20,471 nt of DNA from a virus. The notes under the pieces are model-generated. The model was not told the origin of the DNA and searched no databases. It saw only the letters and a program-made list of their open reading frames with translations. The position numbers were made by a program, and so were the translations under genes. The DNA is taken from IMG/VR virus record IMGVR_UViG_3300029915_000165, positions 1 to 20,471 of that record. The stretch is one strand, 5' to 3'. Positions within the stretch are counted from its first letter, which is position 1. Every line of letters begins with the position of its first letter. Positions 1 to 7,683 of this stretch are shown piece by piece.

Positions 1-85
1 CCTGGATCTGCTCAGCAGTGCCCTCGACAGGAAGTGAATCCACATCCGCTGTGGAAACCGGCAGCAAACGGCCCCGGATCGCCAT
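1..85 (-). CDS. Partial ORF at the left edge, unknown function
   Basis: An ATG at 85 opens a frame that stays open for 28 codons to the window edge, beginning MAIRGRLLPVSTADVD. It lies 33 bases downstream of the stop of the 57-residue ORF at 119-292 and continues in the same direction as the tail genes. It is in the same frame as that ORF and is separated from it only by the TGA at 119-121. There is no clear Shine-Dalgarno sequence before the ATG. Too little of the protein is visible to name a function; a further tail or fibre accessory gene is the contextual guess. Confidence 0.4.
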   Translation of the reverse strand, partial: MAIRGRLLPVSTADVDSLPVEGTAEQIQ

Positions 86-118
86 GAGCGCCGGGGCCGA
101 TGCTTGGATGCTGCGGTT

Positions 119-292
119 TCAGTGCGGCTGCAGCTGCTCCCGCTGCCGGGGATCGAGGGTCGCGGCCCAGTCCTGCGCCAAGCGGTCGGACTCACGGATC
201 CGGGCGGCCATTCGTGCGGCAACCCGGGCTTGGCGCTGGGCCTCCCGGGTAGGCGGGGGTGGTGCGGGCCATTCAGCGGGGCGCTTGGTCAT
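119..292 (-). CDS. Small basic protein coupled to the tail fibre gene, unknown function
   Basis: This 57-residue ORF begins MTKRPAEWPAPPPPTRE. Its ATG overlaps the TGA of the tail fibre gene (ATGA at 289-292), the usual sign of translational coupling. The N-terminus is proline-rich. The rest is rich in arginine, alanine and glutamine and should form a charged helix. I do not recognise a family. Position directly behind a fibre gene is where fibre-assembly chaperones and small fibre accessory proteins often sit, but that role is inference from location only. A longer frame starting at 358 exists, but it would run inside the fibre gene, so the coupled ATG is preferred. Confidence 0.55.
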   Translation of the reverse strand: MTKRPAEWPAPPPPTREAQRQARVAARMAARIRESDRLAQDWAATLDPRQREQLQPH

Positions 293-1914
293 GAAACACT
301 CCAATGAAGAAAGTTGGCTCGGACAAGCTTGCCCAACCCTTCCGTTCGCATCCCCCATCCGAAGCTATTGGGCCCAGCACTCAAGAATGCCGATCTCGCC
401 TGGGTAAACAAGGTGTCCCAGTTTTGCCCACCGTCAGCGGATACTTGGAAATTGAGATTGGTCCCGTCATCGTAAACGGAAAGGAATAGCGGCCCTGGAC
501 ATGGAGGGAGAGCCAAGCCGCCATACAGTTGCGCATTTGGGGAAGCTGGGCTGTTCCATTGGTACGCAAAGAAGGTCGTATCCTGCACTCCGCTACCGTA
601 GTTGATGATCGAGAACTCAATCAGTTTTCCACTGCCATCCCCGACATAAATGCCCGCGCTAGTCGCACCCGAGTTGGGAAGACTGACCAAGCAAAGGGCG
701 AGGACGCACCTTTTAACACCAGAATAGGACGCTTGCATTGCGGAAATGTTGTTGCTGCTGGATGAGGGGAAATACATGGTGGATTGACCAGTTTGGAGCG
801 TTGCCGTGGCTCCCCCGTTGGAAGACTGGTTGACCCAGGTGAATGCAGTGGGATTTGGCGGTGTCAAGGCGATCGGGATCCAAGGCCAGCCACTTCCCCC
901 CGGAGGAACAGCGAACCCACCATCCTCCCTGAGGAACTTGGTGGTTCCTGCCACTGCGCCGGGATCGGGAACCAGTCCCGCGGCATGGAGCGGGCCAGAT
1001 CCCACGAAGACGGCCGAACTTCCGCCTGAGGAAGGAGGGACCGCGAATGCCCCGGTCTCGCAGAGGAACCTGGTTGTTCCGGCCGTAGTCCCGGGATCAG
1101 GGACAAGGCCCATTGAATGACCAGTGCCCGAGGCTCCGAACACGGGGGGTGCCGGCGGTACGTCCCAACTCTCGTCCTCCCGGAGATACCGGGTGGCGCC
1201 AGCCACTGCGCCGGGATCAGGAACCAGTCCGGCGGCGTGGGACGCCCCGGATGCCCCGAACGCTGCCGTCGATGCACGGCTGGTGTCAGTTGGGTGGTAG
1301 TGGTCCTGGCGGGCTCCCAGGGTTGAAGTCCCGTCACCCCCGGTCCCGGAATCCATCAGGGGAGTTGTGGTGCCCAGTCCCGTGAAACCCAGGGCCGCCA
1401 AGGCGGAGGCGTTGGCTTCTGCGGCTGCGAGGGCCGAGGCGGCGATGGCACCGGCCGTGGAAATGCCACCCTGCGTGGGATCCGCTGGGGTGATGATGGT
1501 CTGGGGCGGATAGACGGTCGTGACCCCCGCCTCCACGCTCTGGAGCCAGACGATGTGGGTTGCCCCAGCCAGGGGATAGTTGATCGTCGCCAGGACCTGC
1601 TGGCTAGCCCCGGGCGTCACCGTGAGTGGGGTGACATCCGCGGTCGGGAGCGTGGCCGGTGCGGAGCCCTGGTATGCCTGGTGGTGGAGGGTCCACTGCG
1701 CGGTGGGGCCGCCCGGCAGAGCGGCTGAGGCGGCCACCTGGAGCCCTTGTGCCCCTTGACCGGAGATTGCCACCGTGCTGAGAACGTGCGGGGACGCCTG
1801 GACAGCTGGGAAATTGGGAATGGGCCAGGACGCCTGGATTCCCGGCGCTGGGTAGAGGGAAACGTCACAGTTGATCGAGATGCCGCCCTTGATGTATTTT
1901 TGGCTGGTAGCCAC
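289..1914 (-). CDS. Tail fibre / receptor-binding protein with three 35-residue repeats
   Basis: The 541-residue protein starts at a GTG with a good AGGAG seven bases upstream that overlaps the hub stop codon. Residues 1-150 are a beta-rich head probably joining the fibre to the tail tip. An alanine-rich helical stretch follows at about 150-175. Residues about 218-340 hold three copies of a module built on HAAGLVPDPG, then AG(T/A)T(R/K)(F/Y)L, ending VPP. The last 200 residues look like a beta-sandwich, lectin-like tip; this is inferred from composition and position. The tip-coding part is near 50 % GC by spot counts of three 60-base lines, against about 65 % in the middle of the gene. The repeats are of a type common in phage fibres. 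It is expected to trimerise and contact the host surface. Confidence 0.8.
   Translation of the reverse strand: MATSQKYIKGGISINCDVSLYPAPGIQASWPIPNFPAVQASPHVLSTVAISGQGAQGLQVAASAALPGGPTAQWTLHHQAYQGSAPATLPTADVTPLTVTPGASQQVLATINYPLAGATHIVWLQSVEAGVTTVYPPQTIITPADPTQGGISTAGAIAASALAAAEANASALAALGFTGLGTTTPLMDSGTGGDGTSTLGARQDHYHPTDTSRASTAAFGASGASHAAGLVPDPGAVAGATRYLREDESWDVPPAPPVFGASGTGHSMGLVPDPGTTAGTTRFLCETGAFAVPPSSGGSSAVFVGSGPLHAAGLVPDPGAVAGTTKFLREDGGFAVPPGGSGWPWIPIALTPPNPTAFTWVNQSSNGGATATLQTGQSTMYFPSSSSNNISAMQASYSGVKRCVLALCLVSLPNSGATSAGIYVGDGSGKLIEFSIINYGSGVQDTTFFAYQWNSPASPNAQLYGGLALPPCPGPLFLSVYDDGTNLNFQVSADGGQNWDTLFTQARSAFLSAGPNSFGWGMRTEGLGKLVRANFLHWSVS
898..1262 (-). repeat. Three tandem 35-codon repeats in the fibre gene
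   Basis: Three consecutive in-frame modules lie at roughly 1147-1262, 1030-1142 and 898-1012. Each encodes a GxSGxxH start, then GLVPDPG, then an AGxT(R/K)(F/Y)L segment and a VPP end. The DNA copies share long words such as GATCCCGG but have diverged elsewhere. The middle copy carries a cysteine (FLCETG) where the others have FLREDG or YLREDE. Such repeats normally build the fibre shaft and are a site of recombination. Confidence 0.8.
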
Positions 1915-1924
1915 TGGCTGGCTC

Positions 1925-4900
1925 CTAATTGAGGCTCATGGCCGCAGCGTTATCGATCCAAAGAACTGGCGTGGGCTGTTCGACGCCTTCAATGTGGGCG
2001 ACGCTCCCGTTGGGGAGCACCTGCGCGAAAATCGAGTATTTAGTGGAGAGCGCGCCGGCCTTCACGATGTAGAAATCGGAATATGTGAGGCCAGTGGTAC
2101 CGGCGATCTGGTAGACCCCAGCCCGGTTAGCGCCCCAGACCCCAACCAAGGTGTCCAGGCCGTTGGTGAGCGGGAATGCCAGGAGCCGCTGGACGCCGAG
2201 GTTGTCCACGTAGGCCATGGCACTGGAGGATCCAGGACCTAGCGTGGTTTGATAAACTCCGTCGTAGGTCTCCAGGGCATAAAAAGCCACCCCGTAATTG
2301 CCATATTGGTTGTAGGTGTAGGGTAGAAAGAATGCCACTGTGGTCAGGCCGACTAGGGTTCCGCTAACGAGAGAACGCACTACGCCATTGTTTACATATC
2401 CTGTCGCGCTAGGATTTACGCCGGCCGTGTTCCCGAGAGAGTCGCCATAACTCCCTGAAAGGTTTTGCATGAGATTATTGTACCCATTATGAATAACCGG
2501 GTTATATGACTCAGAACAAGTCGGAGAGATTGAACCGGAAGGACCATAAGGGCTCATGAACATTGTGGATGTAATGTTCCTATTCTCGACAACAGTGTAA
2601 GGTCCATTAATCGTTGTAAGGGTATCATTAATATGGCCATTGAATATTCCATTGCTGTATTCGGACATGGAAGACGACCCATTATACAACCCACTCTCTG
2701 CACCAATAAGGCTTTCCGTGGACCCCATATTGAGTATATTGCTGCTCTCCAGGCTAAAGGTTCCGTTATTGCTGGAGTCAATTGCAATTAGTTTATAAAG
2801 GGTAATACCAGTAGGAGAGGACCGGCTATTCTCCAGATAGCTCCCTACCGAGGATGTGACCACGGTGAGAAAAAAGGCCCCACCCTGGCGATACATCCCA
2901 ATTAAGGAATACGGCACTGGAGTGCTGCCGTCTGGGGCTGCAATGGTCGCAAGAATGGAGTCCGGGACAATTGCGTAGGTTGCGAACGTGTCGTTGGTCC
3001 TGTCGGTAAGGTCTCTGACCTGTATTTCAGCGTGGCTGATAGCTGTCGCTATCCCGTTTCCGGTAACCACGGTTTTTAGGTTGTAGACCTTGTTCGACTC
3101 AAGGATGGTGCCCGGGATGTTCCAGCCCAGAGCCCCCAGGCCCAGCAGCTTGGCCTTGGCACCTCCGTTGACGATGTCCTGGGAAAGGCTCATCAGGTAG
3201 CCAGGGTTTCCTCCGTTGACCATCAACGAGGTGAACAACTGGATTCCTTCCCAGGGGGCGGCGGAATTGGCGTCCGTATAAAACCACTCCTGCTCTTGCA
3301 CCTGGCGCGGGATACCGAACCAATCGATCCATGCGCTGGCCATTGCCGCACAGTCGCTCAGGGTGTAGCAGAGCGGGTGCGTCCCCACCGTCAACAGGCC
3401 GCCGCCCCGCTGCCCGAAGGCGTCGCTATAGATGGTCCCGCTGGTGTCGCCGGTCGGGGTGATCCGCACGATGGAGCTGAATTCCGGCCAACACAGGGTG
3501 GTATCCATCGAGACCATGTCCACCGTGAGGGGGGTCGGGAATGGGTTGCCGATCCGACTGACGATGTGCAGGACCCCGTTGGCATCCGGCGTGGCGATCG
3601 CGTTGAATGTCTGGCAGATGTGCTCGATCAATTCCATGGCCGTCATGCCGGACGGCTTGAACCTCGAAATACAGAACGGTCGCACCGTGTCCAGCTGCCA
3701 GAGACTGCCCCCCAGGTGGCCGATGACGCGCCCGGGCTTGGACGGGTCGCTGATGGCGCCGACCGTGGATGGGCAGCCATTGCTGATCTGCTCGGACAGC
3801 ATGACCGAACCGTCCAGGGTGGAGTTGCCGGTCGGGGGATGGATCCGGAACAGCCAGGTGCTGGTGGTGGCGCTGGTCCCGGTCCCGACATCCTGCCGGC
3901 CAAGAATCACGATCTCGTTGGCCGTCCTGGCAATGAGGGTATTGGCGAACAGGAAGCTGACCTGGTCCACGAGGTAGCACACGCTCACCCACAGGCCACC
4001 GATGGTCAGGGCCTCGCTGGCGATGGTGCCGGTGGTGGAGCTGAGTTGGTACAGCCCAGCTCCACCTGGAACACCGCTGATCTGCTGGGTGATCGTGAGC
4101 CCGCTGAGGCTGGCCCCGCTCACGGGCATCCCCGCCACGATGACGCCGGTTGATGCTGTCACATCGAGGATCCCCGCTGCAATGGATCCGGTGGCTGAGA
4201 AGGCCTGCGCGTAGCTCACCTGGGCCAGGGATGCGGAGCCGACGAGGTAAAAACCGTAGGGGGTGGTGACGAGCGTTCCCCCAATGAGCGCGGGGTAGTT
4301 GGCCAGGGAGAGCGATGCGACGAGCCCGCCCGAGAGCCCCCAGAGTTCCAGGTGGTCAGCAGAGGTGGACGCCGACTGCCAGGGGCTCCCGTTGACGGTG
4401 CCCGAGTAAATGGTGGTATTGGCATAGGCCAGGATGTTCCCGGCCATGGCGATTGCGCTCTGAATGGTCTTTCCGCCGGGCCAGGAGTAGCCCACCGGGG
4501 CGCCCCAGGTCGAGCCGGTCCAGGGAGTCACCTGGAGGCTTCCATCTGCCGTGGCATTGAACACGAAACGCTGCATTCCCACGTAGTCATAGGCTACGAG
4601 GGGCCCGGCGACGTTGGCCCCCACGGTGGTCCAAAAGGCAAAATTAGCGACATACCCACTGGCCGAGCTGGTCGTGGTCCCGGAGTAGGTCTGCCCGTTC
4701 TGGACATAGGTAAACGTGATCTCGGAGGTCAAGGGCTGTTGGACGCTCACGATGGACACGTAATCCGCGTTGGCCAGGATGAGGCCAGACGCAGTGGTGA
4801 TCTGCATAAGGCCGTTATTCTCGCGCCGGTACAGATCCGCGTAGGCCCGGTTGCGGAGCCTCTGCCAGGGGTTGAAGGCAAAGACTTCGTACGGCATCAG

Positions 4901-7225
4901 GCTCGCCGGCGGAGTGAGTAGCTGGCAGGTCCAGTCCGCATTGGGCGCGTAGGGCACCGACGCGGGGCCCTGCCAACCGTCATCGGGGTTTCCGGTCCAG
5001 CTGTAGGAAGGCATCCGGGCGCCGGTGGCGGGGTTGATCCAGATCGCGCCCACGCTGGGCTTGATCCCGCTCAGGGTCGGTTCGATGTCACCGATGGCAT
5101 ACAGGGGGCTGTCGAGTGCCGATTGAGCCAGCCCCCGGCTCGGCAGGAAGGAGAACATCGGCTCCTGGGTCTGGGGCGCGACAAATTGGGAGAGGTCCAC
5201 CGTGAAGGGAGCCACCGCCTTCTGCAAAACAATGCGCGGATCCTCCATCACCATTTCCAACTGGCTGTCGGTGGTCCAGTAGATGTGGGTGCCCGGATCC
5301 AGGGAAGAGATGGATTCGATGGTGGTGATCCGGTTGAGGATCGGATCGACGCCCGCGACCGTCCAGGAGGATCCCCCAGTGGCTTGCAGCCCGTCACCGA
5401 GGACGATGCCGTTGACGTGATCCAGGTCGATGTAGTTCTGCGCAGCGGTGATCCCGACCATCACGGTCCAGAACTCCACATCCTGCGAGGAAGGATTGGC
5501 AAGGGAGAAATTCGCCGCCCAGTTGCCCGGAGCCCAGTTGAGATTGGAGAGTTGCCCATATTGAGGGATAAAAGAGACCGCCGGCCAGGGCGTTGGAGCG
5601 AGGGTCGCGCAGTTGTAATGACCTGAATAGATAGGGAGGGTGGTAGGGTCATAGACCGGGTTCGCCGGGCAATATTGCAGCACGGTCTGGTCTTTGCTAT
5701 CGGCGATGGTGCCAGGGGTGCCAGGGGTAGGCTTGAGAGAGGGATATAAGGCGGACCACACCTGGACGCCCCCGACCCCGGATAGCTGACTTACGAGGTT
5801 CCAGGTGTTCGCGGGGAACCCGGTCTCCCCACCGCCAACCATATACTGCTGGCCCAGAGGGTCAAGCGCGGCCTGGGCGATGGTGCCCGGGGGGAACTGC
5901 CAGGAGGGAAGGAAGAGTCCAGTTGGCCCCGGGATTTGGGTGGGCAACGTCCATGTGAATATAAAATACCCGTCGCCGAAACTCCCATCGGGCTCCCACC
6001 AGGTGGACGTTTGGACTCCTCCGTAGGGGAAAAAATCAGCATGTGCCGTTTGAACGGTGGCCTCGCCGGGAATATTCATGTCCACCATGAACACCGGATA
6101 ATCACAGGTGAGCACCTGCGATTGAGTGGCCCATGCTCCCTGGGGATCCGGAAAATACACGTCGTTCGGATGGAGCCCTGTCGACAGGCCCGGGGTGCTC
6201 AACTGTGTGAAATTGTTTATCGAACTCCCATAGGCGAATGAAAACCCTTTCTGGGTGACGGCTGCTCCGTTGGATGCCTGGATAGGGACCGGGCGCTGCC
6301 AGGAGGGCGGAACATAGCTCCAGGTGACGGTCCCGTCCACGGCCGCAGGGCCGGTGTATTCCCAGATTGCGGTCCCGTCCGTAATAGACGATCCGACGCC
6401 CGTTGGGCCAGCAGACGCGGAGATTCCACCCACAGTGCACTGATAGGCGCTGCCACCGTTGATGACCTGATTCCCCACAATATAGGCTGTGGAATCGGAC
6501 CAGGGAACCCCTCCGGTCGTTGCCACACCGGTGTATTCCCAGGTGACGGTTCCATCAGAAATGGAAGACCCCGTCCCTGCGGGTCCTGCGGCCATTGAGG
6601 TGCCCGCCGTCACGCACTGGTATCCCATCGCCCCGTTGATGACCTGGTTGCCCTCTGAATAGGTGGTGGAGGGGGTCCACAGGGATCCCGAGGTGATGCC
6701 GGTCGGGCCGTTGCTCGTGGTGCTGCTCACGCCGCCCACAATGGACAAGTAGAGATTGGAACCGTTGAGGATCAGGGTGTTGGCCGGATAGTTCGTGCCG
6801 CCTTCCCACTGGGGCGCAGACGGGCTCCCGAGGTATGAATTGGCCAGCTGCATCGACCAGTCCACCACCTTCATCTCGATGGAATAGTCATCGGCCGCCT
6901 GCCGATTTTTCAGGGTCGCCGGGTCCACGGTGCCAAGGAACAGCCTGGTGCTATCGGCGTAGAGTTCAAACCAGGGTGGCAGCAGCTCGGCCTTCCCGTT
7001 GACATCGGTGGACGCCAGGGAATTCAGGATGAAGGTCCAGATCGAACCGTCCGGATCGCCCACCTTGGTGGTGAGAGTGCCGGGCTTGACCTTGCTGAGA
7101 TTGCCCTCGCCGTCCACTTCTTGGGTGATTTCGGCCAGTTCGAAAATCTGGCCAGAGACCACCTTCAGGGCGCCCGGGGTGGTGGTGCCCGGATTCTGCC
7201 AGAGGTTGCAGGTGATCGCGCGCAT
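1925..7225 (-). CDS. Giant tail hub / tip protein with inserted binding modules
   Basis: This is the longest gene, 1766 residues. Its ATG overlaps the previous stop (TGATG). Residues 1-135 are a conserved-looking beta domain. Residues 140-300 carry repeats of the WxxxTxYxxGxxV type that resemble small carbohydrate-binding modules. Residues about 1010-1075 contain a Gly/Thr/Ser module (start SATGSIAAGILDVTASTG) of a kind common in phage tail proteins. Around 1190-1380 a hub-like segment appears, including AMELIEHICQTFNAI and GVLHIVSRIG, resembling gp27-type hub domains. Residues about 1465-1590 are Asn/Ser/Gly-rich and encoded by AT-rich DNA. Position after the tape measure gene and before the fibre gene suggests the tip or hub that receives the fibre. 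Domain names rest on pattern recognition, not a search. Confidence 0.75.
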   Translation of the reverse strand: MRAITCNLWQNPGTTTPGALKVVSGQIFELAEITQEVDGEGNLSKVKPGTLTTKVGDPDGSIWTFILNSLASTDVNGKAELLPPWFELYADSTRLFLGTVDPATLKNRQAADDYSIEMKVVDWSMQLANSYLGSPSAPQWEGGTNYPANTLILNGSNLYLSIVGGVSSTTSNGPTGITSGSLWTPSTTYSEGNQVINGAMGYQCVTAGTSMAAGPAGTGSSISDGTVTWEYTGVATTGGVPWSDSTAYIVGNQVINGGSAYQCTVGGISASAGPTGVGSSITDGTAIWEYTGPAAVDGTVTWSYVPPSWQRPVPIQASNGAAVTQKGFSFAYGSSINNFTQLSTPGLSTGLHPNDVYFPDPQGAWATQSQVLTCDYPVFMVDMNIPGEATVQTAHADFFPYGGVQTSTWWEPDGSFGDGYFIFTWTLPTQIPGPTGLFLPSWQFPPGTIAQAALDPLGQQYMVGGGETGFPANTWNLVSQLSGVGGVQVWSALYPSLKPTPGTPGTIADSKDQTVLQYCPANPVYDPTTLPIYSGHYNCATLAPTPWPAVSFIPQYGQLSNLNWAPGNWAANFSLANPSSQDVEFWTVMVGITAAQNYIDLDHVNGIVLGDGLQATGGSSWTVAGVDPILNRITTIESISSLDPGTHIYWTTDSQLEMVMEDPRIVLQKAVAPFTVDLSQFVAPQTQEPMFSFLPSRGLAQSALDSPLYAIGDIEPTLSGIKPSVGAIWINPATGARMPSYSWTGNPDDGWQGPASVPYAPNADWTCQLLTPPASLMPYEVFAFNPWQRLRNRAYADLYRRENNGLMQITTASGLILANADYVSIVSVQQPLTSEITFTYVQNGQTYSGTTTSSASGYVANFAFWTTVGANVAGPLVAYDYVGMQRFVFNATADGSLQVTPWTGSTWGAPVGYSWPGGKTIQSAIAMAGNILAYANTTIYSGTVNGSPWQSASTSADHLELWGLSGGLVASLSLANYPALIGGTLVTTPYGFYLVGSASLAQVSYAQAFSATGSIAAGILDVTASTGVIVAGMPVSGASLSGLTITQQISGVPGGAGLYQLSSTTGTIASEALTIGGLWVSVCYLVDQVSFLFANTLIARTANEIVILGRQDVGTGTSATTSTWLFRIHPPTGNSTLDGSVMLSEQISNGCPSTVGAISDPSKPGRVIGHLGGSLWQLDTVRPFCISRFKPSGMTAMELIEHICQTFNAIATPDANGVLHIVSRIGNPFPTPLTVDMVSMDTTLCWPEFSSIVRITPTGDTSGTIYSDAFGQRGGGLLTVGTHPLCYTLSDCAAMASAWIDWFGIPRQVQEQEWFYTDANSAAPWEGIQLFTSLMVNGGNPGYLMSLSQDIVNGGAKAKLLGLGALGWNIPGTILESNKVYNLKTVVTGNGIATAISHAEIQVRDLTDRTNDTFATYAIVPDSILATIAAPDGSTPVPYSLIGMYRQGGAFFLTVVTSSVGSYLENSRSSPTGITLYKLIAIDSSNNGTFSLESSNILNMGSTESLIGAESGLYNGSSSMSEYSNGIFNGHINDTLTTINGPYTVVENRNITSTMFMSPYGPSGSISPTCSESYNPVIHNGYNNLMQNLSGSYGDSLGNTAGVNPSATGYVNNGVVRSLVSGTLVGLTTVAFFLPYTYNQYGNYGVAFYALETYDGVYQTTLGPGSSSAMAYVDNLGVQRLLAFPLTNGLDTLVGVWGANRAGVYQIAGTTGLTYSDFYIVKAGALSTKYSIFAQVLPNGSVAHIEGVEQPTPVLWIDNAAAMSLN
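6290..6810 (-). repeat. 59-codon repeats in the hub gene (carbohydrate-binding-like)
   Basis: The word GGTGTATTCCCAG or a close variant recurs at 6353 and 6530 on the plus strand, a spacing of 177 bases or 59 codons. Each unit encodes W-x3-T-x-Y-x2-G-x2-V, then YxC, then GPxGxGSSI, then DGTxxWEYTG. A third, degenerate unit starts near residue 140 (NYPANTLILNGSNLYLS), and a half unit (DGTVTWSY) ends the array. The aromatic spacing resembles CBM5/12-like chitin-binding repeats. The true ligand is unknown. Confidence 0.7.
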
Positions 7226-7683
7226 CAGAACGTCCCCAGGATCTTGGAGGTGCAGATGGCGCCGCCCCGGAAGGTGACCTGAAGCCCTTTGGCGAACCCT
7301 CCGGGTTCTACCCCCGTGGGGCCTTCATGCCAGGACTGGACAACGAACCCGCCGGCCGCCGGGCCGGGGCTCACACTGAATGAAGCTGGCGCGCCGCTCA
7401 GGATGGTCATCAGGTCGGTGATGGCCGGCCGATCCCCATTCGCGGTGCCCAGGGTCCAGCCCTCGGTGGAACGATCGTCATAGGCCGACCAGGTCATCGT
7501 GAGTTGGGGAATCCACCCCTTCTGCTGCCAGACCTCGGAACCGTCAACCAGCTCTTTTACGGACCCTTTGGGGATCCACTGGATCTGGGGCAGTCCGGCA
7601 TCCGGCATGGGGAGCCAAAGGGTCGCATTCCGGACGCCCGCGGCGAGCAATCCAATTCGAGGGGTTCCTGGCTGGAAAATCAT
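7225..7683 (-). CDS. Tail protein between tape measure and hub, unknown function
   Basis: The 152-residue protein begins MIFQPGTPRIGLLAAG. Its ATG overlaps the tape measure stop (ATGA) and its TGA overlaps the hub start (TGATG), so all three are tightly coupled. It is rich in tryptophan, glycine and beta-strand patterns and has no signal peptide or membrane helix. In siphoviruses this slot usually holds the distal tail protein or a small minor tail protein that links tube and hub. That is the contextual assignment here; I do not recognise a specific family in the residues. Confidence 0.65.
   Translation of the reverse strand: MIFQPGTPRIGLLAAGVRNATLWLPMPDAGLPQIQWIPKGSVKELVDGSEVWQQKGWIPQLTMTWSAYDDRSTEGWTLGTANGDRPAITDLMTILSGAPASFSVSPGPAAGGFVVQSWHEGPTGVEPGGFAKGLQVTFRGGAICTSKILGTF

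Noticed and set aside
5690-5702. TTTGCTATCGG as a third dyad copy
   Set aside because: Only one half-site, inside the hub gene, without the matching ATAGCAAC arm.
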